Source: Acidobacteriota bacterium (GTDB taxonomy: Bacteria; Acidobacteriota; UBA6911). Taken from it: a stretch of DNA of 9,974 bases. Positions 1 through 5,965 of this stretch are shown one piece after another. Below the pieces are notes generated by a model. The model was not told the DNA's origin and did not search any database. It saw nothing but the letters and a program-made list of their open reading frames with translations. Each line of letters starts with the position of its first letter. Within the stretch, counting starts at the first letter, position 1. Both the position numbers and the translations under genes were made by a program. The DNA is taken from positions 1-9,974 of the forward strand of contig JAFNAH010000253.1 of assembly GCA_017860075.1 (NCBI GenBank), given 5' to 3'.

Positions 1-714
1 TTCAACCGCAACGGACGCCTCTACCTTCTGGCCATCAAGGGCGGCCAGCCGCAACAGATCGACACGGGTTTCGCCGTTCACTGCAACAACGATCACGGCA
101 TCTCTCCGGACGGTACGCAATTGGCGATCAGCGACCAGACCGAGGATGACAGCTCGCGCATCTACGTGCTTCCGATCACAGGCGGAGCACCCCGGCGTGT
201 CACGCCCCTGGGACCTTCCTACTGGCATGGCTGGTCGCCGGACGGAAAGACGCTGGTGTACTGCGCGGAACGAAACGGCGAGTATGACGTTTACGCGATT
301 CCCGCGGCAGGCGGAGAGGAGAAGCGCCTGACCACAGCACCCGGGCTGGACGACGGCCCGGAGTATTCGCCCGACGGTCAGTTCATCTATTTCAATTCGG
401 AGCGCACCGGCCGCATGCAGATCTGGCGCATGAGGGCCGACGGGAGCGGGCAGGAGCAGGTCACATCCGACGAATTTAACAACTGGTTCGCGCATCCGTC
501 GCCGGACGGCAAGTGGATCGCATTCCTGACCTATCCGAAAGACGTGAAGGGCCATCCGGAGAACAAGGACGTAATGCTGCGCCTGATGCCGGTCGGAGGA
601 GGCGAGATCGAGGTACTGGCCAAGCTGTTTGGCGGCCAGGGAACGATCAACGTCCCGTCGTGGTCTCCGGACAGTCAAAACATAGCGTTTGTAAGCTACC
701 AGCTGGTGTATTAG
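1..714 (+). CDS. TolB/PD40-type beta-propeller protein, C-terminal part
   Basis: The frame is open from the first base, so the 5' end lies outside the window; 237 residues are visible. They form a series of WD40-like (PD40) blades. SPDG-type motifs stand at visible residues 35, 79, 123, 167 and 222 (the last is SPDS), the first four exactly 44 residues apart, each followed by a hydrophobic strand such as TLVYC or WIAFL. This is the propeller found in TolB and in many exported proteins annotated as 'TolB-like' or 'biopolymer transporter'. In this family the propeller usually serves protein-protein or ligand binding in the periplasm. Which protein it is, and whether an enzymatic domain (such as a peptidase) precedes it, cannot be decided because the N-terminus is missing. 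The gene ends QLVY-TAG, and the G of the stop directly precedes the palindromic repeat at 715-797. It converges with the antiporter gene. Confidence 0.85.
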   Translation, partial: FNRNGRLYLLAIKGGQPQQIDTGFAVHCNNDHGISPDGTQLAISDQTEDDSSRIYVLPITGGAPRRVTPLGPSYWHGWSPDGKTLVYCAERNGEYDVYAIPAAGGEEKRLTTAPGLDDGPEYSPDGQFIYFNSERTGRMQIWRMRADGSGQEQVTSDEFNNWFAHPSPDGKWIAFLTYPKDVKGHPENKDVMLRLMPVGGGEIEVLAKLFGGQGTINVPSWSPDSQNIAFVSYQLVY

Positions 715-797
715 GGGGGACAGTCACCACTGTCCCCAAAGTAGGCTCGTACCCTATCCGTCAGTTTCTGCCCCGGGGACAGTGGTGACTGTCCCCC
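715..797. repeat. REPIN-like paired palindrome, copy 1
   Basis: Two 23-bp units, 715-737 and 775-797, are perfect reverse complements of each other, separated by 37 bp. Each unit is itself a hairpin: a 9-bp stem GGGGACAGT paired with its complement around the loop CACC. A close relative lies at 8122-8190. Paired inverted palindromes in intergenic DNA are the hallmark of REP/REPIN elements, which are mobilised by RAYT (TnpA-REP) transposases; no RAYT gene is in this window. The element lies between two convergent genes. It begins at the TAG of the propeller gene and contains the last codons and stop of the antiporter gene. It could act as a bidirectional transcription stop or mRNA 3' stabiliser, but no U-tract follows the stems, so this is inference. 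Confidence 0.85.
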
Positions 798-2670
798 TGC
801 CGTATTCCTCGACCAGCGATTCGGGATCCCAGCCTTTGTCGCGGTCCATGCCCGGTTCTTCAAGGTCCGCCCGCAGCATCTGCTCGAGGTCCTCGACGCG
901 CTGCCGCGCCGCGCTTATGTATTGGACGCGATCGCGCCGGTGCCCGGAGAGCTGGCGCATAGATTCCTCGTCGTGCTTCAGGAACTTCTGAGCGGCACGG
1001 TGGGCCTGGTGAGCCCTGAATCCCAGGAGCCGCAGGGCGTCGGTGCCGGTTCGGAGCGCGGTATCAAGAGTGTCGCGGTAGACGTGGGGCACGCCCGCTT
1101 CCAGCAAATCGTAGGAGTCGTTCCAGTCGAATGCGCGCGCCAGGATCGTCAGGTTCGGGAAGTGCTTCCTGGCCGTTTCAACCAGCTCGAGCGTCTTGTC
1201 CGGGCTGTCGAGACCAAGGATCAGCAGGCGCGCCTGTCCCGCACCCGCCGCATGCAGCAGGTCCAGCCGCGACGCATCGCCGTAGTACACCTTCTGCCCC
1301 ATGTCCCGCAGCAGGTCGACGTGGTCGGCGTCGAGGTCCAGCACCGTAACCAGAACACCGTTGGCGCGCAGCAGCCTCCCTACCGTCGAGCCGAACGCCC
1401 CGTAGCCGGCAACCAGCACCGGAGCCTGCTCTTCGATAACGTCTGCGACGCGTGTTTCCTGTTCCCTGGCGCCAAACCGGGGCTGTAGCATCCGCTCATT
1501 CAGCAGGAAAAGGAGCGGAGTGACCGCCATCGAAATCGCCACGACCGCGACCAGGGGCGAAGTAATCGAAGTGCCGAGCACGCCCAGCCGTTCGGCGAAA
1601 GAAAGCAGCACAAATGCGAATTCACCTACCTGCGGCAGTCCGAGTGCGAAGAGCAGGCCCTGATCTGTGCCAAGCCTGAACCCGCGAGCCAGGCCAAACA
1701 GAACAGTCGCCTTCAAGGCAATCACCCCGATCACGAGCCCGCCCAGGAACGCGGGGCGCTCAGCCAGGAGGTGGAAATCGACGGAGGCGCCCACCGCGAT
1801 GAAGAACAGGCCGAGCAGCAGGCCCTTGAAAGGTTCGATATCGCTGACGAGCTCGTGACGGTACTCGCTGGTGGCCAGCATAACACCTGCGAGGAACGTG
1901 CCAAGCGCCGGGCTCAGGCCGACGGATGTCATAAGCAGAGCCACACCGATGACGAGCAGCAGCGCTGCCGCCGTGAATGCCTCGCGGACACGCGCCTTTG
2001 CTATTGCCCGAAATACCGGCCGGATGAGATATCGCCCCCCTACTACCACGAGCGTCACGGCTCCCAGCACCGCGAGGGTTTGAGCCCAACCCGGGAGGGC
2101 TGCAAGCACCGAGCCCGCATGCGTGCCTTGCTCGCCCGGTACGGCCCGGCCGGTCGCCAGCATGGGAAATGCCGCGAGCATGGGGATCACGGCGATATCC
2201 TGGAACAGCAGCACTGCGAAAGAACTCTGTCCCCCGGCGGTCTTAATCAGTCCCTTCTCGTTGAGGGTCTGGAGAACTATCGCTGTTGAAGACATGGCCA
2301 GGACCATCCCGACGGCGACCGCTGCCTGCCACGGCAGCCGCAGCGCGAGGCCGATTGCCGCGACAGCTGCCGCCGTGAGGAGGACCTGCAGACCACCCAT
2401 CCCCAAAATCGGTCTGCGCAGCCGCCAGAGCAGCGAAGGCTCCAGCTCGAGACCAACCACGAACAGCATCATCACGATGCCGAACTCGGCGAAGTGCATT
2501 ACGTCCCGCCCCTCTGTCCCGAGCAAGCCCAGGACATGTGGTCCGATGGCGACGCCCGCAATCAGGTAGCCCAACACCGAGCCGAGCCCGAGGCGCTTCG
2601 CGATGGGCACGGCGATGACCGCCGCCGTGAGATAGACGAACGCCTGAAAAAGGAAACCCTGTCCGCTCAC
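754..2670 (-). CDS. KefB/KefC-type K+/H+ antiporter (CPA2 family)
   Basis: A 638-residue inner-membrane protein of the monovalent cation:proton antiporter-2 family. Residues ~5-390 are a run of hydrophobic helices with CPA2 landmarks: GLELEPSLLWRLRR at 73-86, LLFQDIAVIP at 154-163, and HELVSDIEPFKG at 272-283 followed by LLLGLFFIAVGASVDF, close to E. coli KefC from memory. Residues ~416-535 are a TrkA-N/RCK Rossmann domain with the nucleotide loop GYGAFGS at 422-428. In E. coli such proteins are glutathione-gated K+ efflux systems that acidify the cytoplasm during electrophile stress. The GTG start at 2670 is chosen because it overlaps the upstream TGA (GTGA) and has GGAGGAGG seven bases before it; a longer upstream reading runs through the oxidoreductase gene in the wrong frame. 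The last ~15 residues (RGTVTTVPGAETDG) and the stop are encoded by the palindromic repeat, so the native tail was probably replaced. KefB versus KefC cannot be told apart. Confidence 0.93.
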   Translation of the reverse strand: MSGQGFLFQAFVYLTAAVIAVPIAKRLGLGSVLGYLIAGVAIGPHVLGLLGTEGRDVMHFAEFGIVMMLFVVGLELEPSLLWRLRRPILGMGGLQVLLTAAAVAAIGLALRLPWQAAVAVGMVLAMSSTAIVLQTLNEKGLIKTAGGQSSFAVLLFQDIAVIPMLAAFPMLATGRAVPGEQGTHAGSVLAALPGWAQTLAVLGAVTLVVVGGRYLIRPVFRAIAKARVREAFTAAALLLVIGVALLMTSVGLSPALGTFLAGVMLATSEYRHELVSDIEPFKGLLLGLFFIAVGASVDFHLLAERPAFLGGLVIGVIALKATVLFGLARGFRLGTDQGLLFALGLPQVGEFAFVLLSFAERLGVLGTSITSPLVAVVAISMAVTPLLFLLNERMLQPRFGAREQETRVADVIEEQAPVLVAGYGAFGSTVGRLLRANGVLVTVLDLDADHVDLLRDMGQKVYYGDASRLDLLHAAGAGQARLLILGLDSPDKTLELVETARKHFPNLTILARAFDWNDSYDLLEAGVPHVYRDTLDTALRTGTDALRLLGFRAHQAHRAAQKFLKHDEESMRQLSGHRRDRVQYISAARQRVEDLEQMLRADLEEPGMDRDKGWDPESLVEEYGRGTVTTVPGAETDG

Positions 2671-3272
2671 TGCCGCGCCTCCTCCATGGAATTCCTGTCC
2701 GGCGCGTCCGTGTACAACACGTCCGGATTGAACCTCAGCGTTCCGCCGAGCAGCGCGACAAGGAATTCGCGGTATCGGTTGGCCTCGATCTCCAAGCCTG
2801 CGGCCGTCAGTCTGTGCGTACCGTGTATGACAAATGGTGGTACGAAGTCCATGCCGCACAACCTGGCAGTCTGCTCCCATGGAGCCAGTAGCGCTCGCAC
2901 CGTGAATTGGCTGTCGGCCGCAGTCTGGTAGGCTGCTGCACTGCCGCCGGTCGATATGACGTGCACCGTCCGTTTGCCGCGCAGGGCAGTCCCCTTGGAA
3001 CCGTATGCCCAGCCGTGCTCCAACACCAAATCCTGCCACTGCTTCAGGAGTGGCGGAACGCTGTACCAATAAAAGGGGTGCTGGAAGACGATGGTATCGT
3101 GTGCGCTGAGCAGCTCCTGCTCGCGGCGGACATCCACGTCGTAGTCCGGATAATGCTCGTAGAGATCGTTCAGGGTGAGCCCCGGCAGTTCCGGGAGGCT
3201 CCGGAGAAGCCTTCGATGAACGTGCGATTTTTCAAGTGCCGGGTGGGCAAAAAGAATGAGGATGTTTGGCAT
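2667..3272 (-). CDS. KefF/KefG-type NAD(P)H oxidoreductase, antiporter partner
   Basis: A 201-residue flavodoxin-fold protein of the NQO/KefF/KefG group. The N-terminal strand ILILFAHPALEKSHV (residues 4-18) is the usual FMN-phosphate-binding start. HPFYWYSVPPLLKQWQD (65-81) is the family signature forming the flavin and dimer region, followed by the LEHGWAYG segment (84-91). In E. coli, KefF and KefG are peripheral ancillary proteins that bind KefC and KefB and are needed for full efflux activity; KefF is also an FMN quinone reductase. The gene lies directly upstream of the antiporter with a 4-bp GTGA overlap, the arrangement known for kefF-kefC. The ATG start at 3272 gives a normal N-terminus and has GGAG five to eight bases upstream. 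The first 103 bp overlap, in another frame, the run-on end of the upstream gene. Length is normal and no key segment looks missing. Confidence 0.92.
   Translation of the reverse strand: MPNILILFAHPALEKSHVHRRLLRSLPELPGLTLNDLYEHYPDYDVDVRREQELLSAHDTIVFQHPFYWYSVPPLLKQWQDLVLEHGWAYGSKGTALRGKRTVHVISTGGSAAAYQTAADSQFTVRALLAPWEQTARLCGMDFVPPFVIHGTHRLTAAGLEIEANRYREFLVALLGGTLRFNPDVLYTDAPDRNSMEEARQ
2678..2685 (-). promoter_or_regulatory. Strong ribosome binding site for the antiporter
   Basis: The minus strand reads GGAGGAGG, seven bases before GTG at 2670-2668. It lies inside the end of the oxidoreductase gene and decides the GTG start, consistent with translational coupling of the two genes. Confidence 0.8.
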
Positions 3273-5278
3273 GGCTCTCCAGGGCAGGACCTCTCCTGCA
3301 GCAAGCGTTCATGTCTACCAATGTCGATTTGGATTCGTAGAATATAGCGGGCCTGCCCAGTCGATGCAATTCCTGACGAGACAACATGTGGGGCGGCTTG
3401 AAAAGCCGAGGAGTGTGGCTTGAGCGTCACCGGGAAGATCGTCCGGATGCCGCCACCGGTGCCAAAACCGACGAAACCGCCGGCCTGGCTTCCCAAGCCA
3501 GTTCGACTGGCGATCTCCTCACCAGTCACCAAGTCCCGGAGCCCGGCATATTTCCTGTCCAGGGAAACGCGCAGGTCCACGCTTTCGGGCAGGAACGACT
3601 CGACGATGAAAGTGTCGTTATCGTACGCGAAGAGGCTGACATCGCCGGGACTCTCCACGCGTACATAGAAGTCCCTCAGGATCACATTCCGGATCTGGGT
3701 CAACACGTCGGCGGGAAAGCTGTACAGGTCGCTGAAATTCTCCGGAATGGTCAGGACATACAAGGATCCCTTCGCATACCCGGCCTGAATCAGCAGCGGG
3801 TATCCGAGATCGTTCTGCGTCATGCCGCTGACCAGTTCCCAGGCATCGTTCGTGAAATACTGAATCTGCGGAATCAGGATGTGCAAATCGGGCGGGAGCG
3901 GGGCGGCGCCGCGGAACCCTTTGATCAGAGCCTTACGATCCGTATAGCGGATTTCAGCGATTTCTTCGATGCCCTTGCCCTGCAACGCCCGGAGCAAGCC
4001 CGACGTGATCACGACCGATTTGCCGTCAACCAGTTGCTGTCTGATCTTTGACACGATGCCCGTATCGAAAGCGGCACTTTCCGCGAGGAGGACGACCGGA
4101 GCGTTGGAGGGAAACTCGGGCACAAGCTCGACGGGAATACCGACCATGCCGAGGTAGCTGTGAAGGAAATCCTCGCCGGCGGAATTGAAAGGCTTGTAGC
4201 ACCTGAGACCGATCGGCTTGCCCAGTTTCCCCAGGAAGGAGTCCACCTGTTCGAAGGTCCAGCCGGCGGCGCGGGCAATCGCGGTCGGCTTCTCCAGGCT
4301 GCCGTCTGCCCTGGCAATCGGCTCCATCATCTTGTCAAAATCGAAGCTGGTCTGCTGTCCCTGCCAAGGCGCGCGATCCTCCGGACGGATCGGTCGCTGG
4401 ACCCCGCGAAAATCGAAAAGCGTGATCTCCGGCGCCTTAGCGAAGAGCGTGAGCCAGAGCTGTTCTGCATAGCGATCGAAGTACCGGCTGGCATAGGTGT
4501 CCACCCATCCGCCGCCGTTGGCGCCGGGCTTGATGTTCTCGAAGTATCGGAATATGCCGTAGCCCAGATATTCCTGCAGGTGCTGGTTCCCGGAACGGTC
4601 GCGCGTCTCGGTGCCCGTATAAACGCCGTCGAACAATTTCGGCTCGACCTCCAGGTCGAATCCCAGGCCCTGAAAATGCTCGTACCAGTTCGGGTACTTG
4701 ATAACGATCCTGACCTTCGGGTTGACAGCTTGGGCCGGCTTGATGATGAGATCGCGCGCCGCCTCATCGAGCAGGTCCAGCCTGAAGCGGGTCCAGGTCG
4801 TGGCCCCTCTGGCACGGATGCACAGGTCGCACTTACAGTTGGTAAAAAAGAAGTCATCTAGGATGAATTCATCGAACAGCCCGGCGGTGTATTCAACGAC
4901 CTCTTTCAGCTTCTTGCGGTGCTCGGGATTGGAGTAGCAGTAAGTCTGAAAGCGGTTCATTTCGTTGACCGTGATCGTAATGCCTCCGGCGACGCGGACG
5001 CCGCGGTCTTCAAAGAACCTTTTGACCCTGGTAATCGTCTCCTTGTCGGCCACCACCATGTCGCGGTGTGTCTCGAGGTAGACCTTGTCGACTCCCACTT
5101 GACGGGATATCTGGTTCCAGCGCGGCTCCAGCCAATTGAGATCTCCCATCTGACGAACTTCGTACACGCGGGCGTAGACCGACACACTGAAATTGCGATA
5201 GTGGCCTGCAGCATAGGTTGAGACGGGCATAATCCACCAGAGTAGTAAAGAACAAAGGGATACCGGCAGGCGTTTCAT
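3170..5278 (-). CDS. Exported TIM-barrel-like protein of unknown function
   Basis: 702 residues from the ATG at 5278, chosen because it gives a clean signal peptide (MKRLPVSLCSLLLWWIMPVSTYAAG, cleavage near 25). I do not recognise a named family. Residues ~30-300 look like a glycosidase-type (beta/alpha) barrel: strand-like segments VDKVYLETHR (63-72), VRVAGGITI (94-102), FDEFILDDFFF (135-145), VRIVIKYPN (189-197), LFDGVYTGTE (215-224) and EITLFDFRG (284-292). The DD pair at 141-142 and E224 are candidate acidic active-site residues. A C-x-C-x-x-C cluster (148-153) directly follows the DD pair. Residues ~355-435 resemble the glutamine-amidotransferase/beta-galactosidase-trimerisation fold that follows such barrels; ~540-620 look like a C-terminal beta-domain. 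Family-like sequence seems to end near VTLKPHSSAF (617-626), after which ~76 low-complexity residues run on and overlap the next gene, suggesting a lost stop. It follows the GH31 gene, so a role in glycan breakdown is plausible but unproven. Confidence 0.72.
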   Translation of the reverse strand: MKRLPVSLCSLLLWWIMPVSTYAAGHYRNFSVSVYARVYEVRQMGDLNWLEPRWNQISRQVGVDKVYLETHRDMVVADKETITRVKRFFEDRGVRVAGGITITVNEMNRFQTYCYSNPEHRKKLKEVVEYTAGLFDEFILDDFFFTNCKCDLCIRARGATTWTRFRLDLLDEAARDLIIKPAQAVNPKVRIVIKYPNWYEHFQGLGFDLEVEPKLFDGVYTGTETRDRSGNQHLQEYLGYGIFRYFENIKPGANGGGWVDTYASRYFDRYAEQLWLTLFAKAPEITLFDFRGVQRPIRPEDRAPWQGQQTSFDFDKMMEPIARADGSLEKPTAIARAAGWTFEQVDSFLGKLGKPIGLRCYKPFNSAGEDFLHSYLGMVGIPVELVPEFPSNAPVVLLAESAAFDTGIVSKIRQQLVDGKSVVITSGLLRALQGKGIEEIAEIRYTDRKALIKGFRGAAPLPPDLHILIPQIQYFTNDAWELVSGMTQNDLGYPLLIQAGYAKGSLYVLTIPENFSDLYSFPADVLTQIRNVILRDFYVRVESPGDVSLFAYDNDTFIVESFLPESVDLRVSLDRKYAGLRDLVTGEEIASRTGLGSQAGGFVGFGTGGGIRTIFPVTLKPHSSAFQAAPHVVSSGIASTGQARYILRIQIDIGRHERLLQERSCPGEPCQTSSFFLPTRHLKNRTFIEGFSGASRNCRGSP
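3341..3369 (-). promoter_or_regulatory. Candidate sigma70-type promoter of the antiporter operon
   Basis: On the minus strand TTGCAT (3369-3364) and TATATT (3346-3341) are separated by 17 bases. The -10 matches TATAAT at five of six positions; the -35 is weak (three of six). It lies about 70 bp before the oxidoreductase ATG, inside the run-on tail of the upstream gene. This is a consensus match only. Confidence 0.35.
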
Positions 5279-5287
5279 CTTGCTTCT
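5277..5287. repeat. Left copy of 11-bp direct repeat (target-site duplication)
   Basis: ATCTTGCTTCT, identical to 5693-5703, flanks the inserted element. Its first two bases belong to the start codon of the downstream gene on the minus strand (AGAAGCAAG-ATG). The last two bases may instead belong to the element's terminal repeat, making the duplication 9 bp. Confidence 0.75.
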
Positions 5288-5692
5288 GCGATTCAGACAA
5301 TGGATCTGGCACACAGTCATCTCTTCGCACCCGGTCTGGCGCCCCTGCCGGGGCGCGGTGTCTTTCTTGCGCATCTATCCGGGGGCTCGCTGAGCTCACC
5401 CCCGGCTACGTCTCTTCGGCCCCTCTGGGGCCTTGCGCCTCCCCCACAACGCATCTCGGACCATCGGCGGCCTGGGGCCCCGGAGGGGCCACAGAAAATA
5501 GCCCGGGGTGAGCGACGCGAACCCCGGGATCACGATGACAAAATGCACCGCGCCCCGGCAGGGGCGCCGGAGAGCGACTCTGAGTGAGCGGGGCAAACCC
5601 CCGTATAAGACTCGATCTGTCGACGAGCCCTGCAAAGGCGAAACGGGAAGCAGGCGAACCTATGCGTGTCAGTCTCAGTGTCTGAATCACAG
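5288..5692. mobile_element. MITE-like non-coding insertion element, 405 bp
   Basis: This fills most of the 473-bp gap between the GH31 gene and the unknown gene. Its ends are inverted repeats: counting two bases of the left flanking repeat, CTGCGATTCAGACA (5286-5299) matches the reverse complement of 5679-5692 at 13 of 14 positions, with weaker similarity continuing ~15 bp inward. Inside is a long nested palindrome (5338-5568). The right arm carries ~72 bp more than the left. It is bounded by exact 11-bp direct repeats, as expected for a target-site duplication. It has no convincing gene; its frames encode only similar short peptides from the two arms (for example CQSQCLNHRS and CQIHCLNRRS). 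A transposase-dependent miniature element is the simplest reading; the parent transposase family is not identified. It could add hairpins or a terminator between the operon genes. Confidence 0.72.
5338..5568. repeat. Nested long inverted repeat inside the insertion element
   Basis: Three collinear segments pair across a centre near 5453. 5338-5360 pairs perfectly (23 bp) with 5546-5568. 5379-5405 pairs imperfectly with 5502-5528, and 5418-5432 pairs with 5476-5490 with one mismatch. The second and third segments are also local hairpins in each arm (stems CCGGGGG/CCCCCGG, CCCGGGGT/ACCCCGGG, GGCCCC/GGGGCC). The pairs keep the same spacing, so the arms are one duplicated sequence in inverted orientation, able to form a cruciform or a very stable RNA structure. 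Confidence 0.85.
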
Positions 5693-5703
5693 ATCTTGCT
5701 TCT
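5693..5703. repeat. Right copy of 11-bp direct repeat (target-site duplication)
   Basis: Exact copy of 5277-5287. On the minus strand it reads AGAAGCAAGAT and follows GGAG directly, which shows what the uninterrupted leader of the downstream gene looked like. Confidence 0.75.
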
Positions 5704-5707
5704 CTCC
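5699..5707 (-). promoter_or_regulatory. Stranded Shine-Dalgarno sequence of the unknown exported gene
   Basis: The minus strand reads GGAGAGAAG, then CAAGAT, then the insertion element. If the element and one repeat copy are removed, GGAG lies nine bases before the ATG now at 5278. At present only AGAAG from the duplicated repeat remains near that ATG, a weaker site. Confidence 0.6.
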
Positions 5708-5751
5708 ACAGCGACAGGCCCTGCTCGAGCGCTTGCCTGTCACGGAGCCCC

Positions 5752-5965
5752 TTAGGGAACCACCGTGATGGACTTCCCGGCGTATTGGACGACCTTATCT
5801 GCTCTTGCGGCCGGTTCGACGCCCGTGCCGCGGCCTTCGCCAACAAAGACGACCCGGAAAGCGCGTGTTTCCAGCATTCCCGGAAAGCTGCCCTTGCGGT
5901 CACCGATGGTCAGGGTCTGACGCGTATCGTCCCAGTTCATCGGGATGACCGAGCGGGCGCCCTTT
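5752..5965 (-). pseudogene. Detached C-terminal end of the GH31 glycosidase
   Basis: This stretch continues the GH31 protein in another frame: YEKGARSVIPMNWDDTRQTL, then TIGDRKGSFPGM, and it ends QYAGKSITVVP-TAA. About 70 residues belong to the C-terminal beta-domain (DUF5110 type) common in bacterial GH31 enzymes. No start signal is visible, so it is unlikely to be made separately. Removing one copy of the 10-bp duplication at 5968-5987 joins it exactly to the upstream frame. Confidence 0.85.

Noticed and set aside
2671..3069. Extended antiporter reading of 771 residues
   Set aside because: The added N-terminus lies in the oxidoreductase gene in the wrong frame and has no membrane-protein character; the GTG at 2670 has GGAGGAGG seven bases upstream and overlaps the preceding TGA.
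5279..5374. Extended start of the unknown exported gene (MRKKDTAPRQ...)
   Set aside because: All of the extension lies inside the inserted element, and a similar peptide is encoded by the opposite arm, so it is repeat sequence rather than protein. The signal peptide begins at 5278.
5508..5768. Small plus-strand frame within and beyond the insertion element
   Set aside because: It spans the repeat arm and runs into the antisense of the GH31 end; no ribosome site or recognisable domain, and its peptide similarity to the other arm is explained by the inverted repeat.
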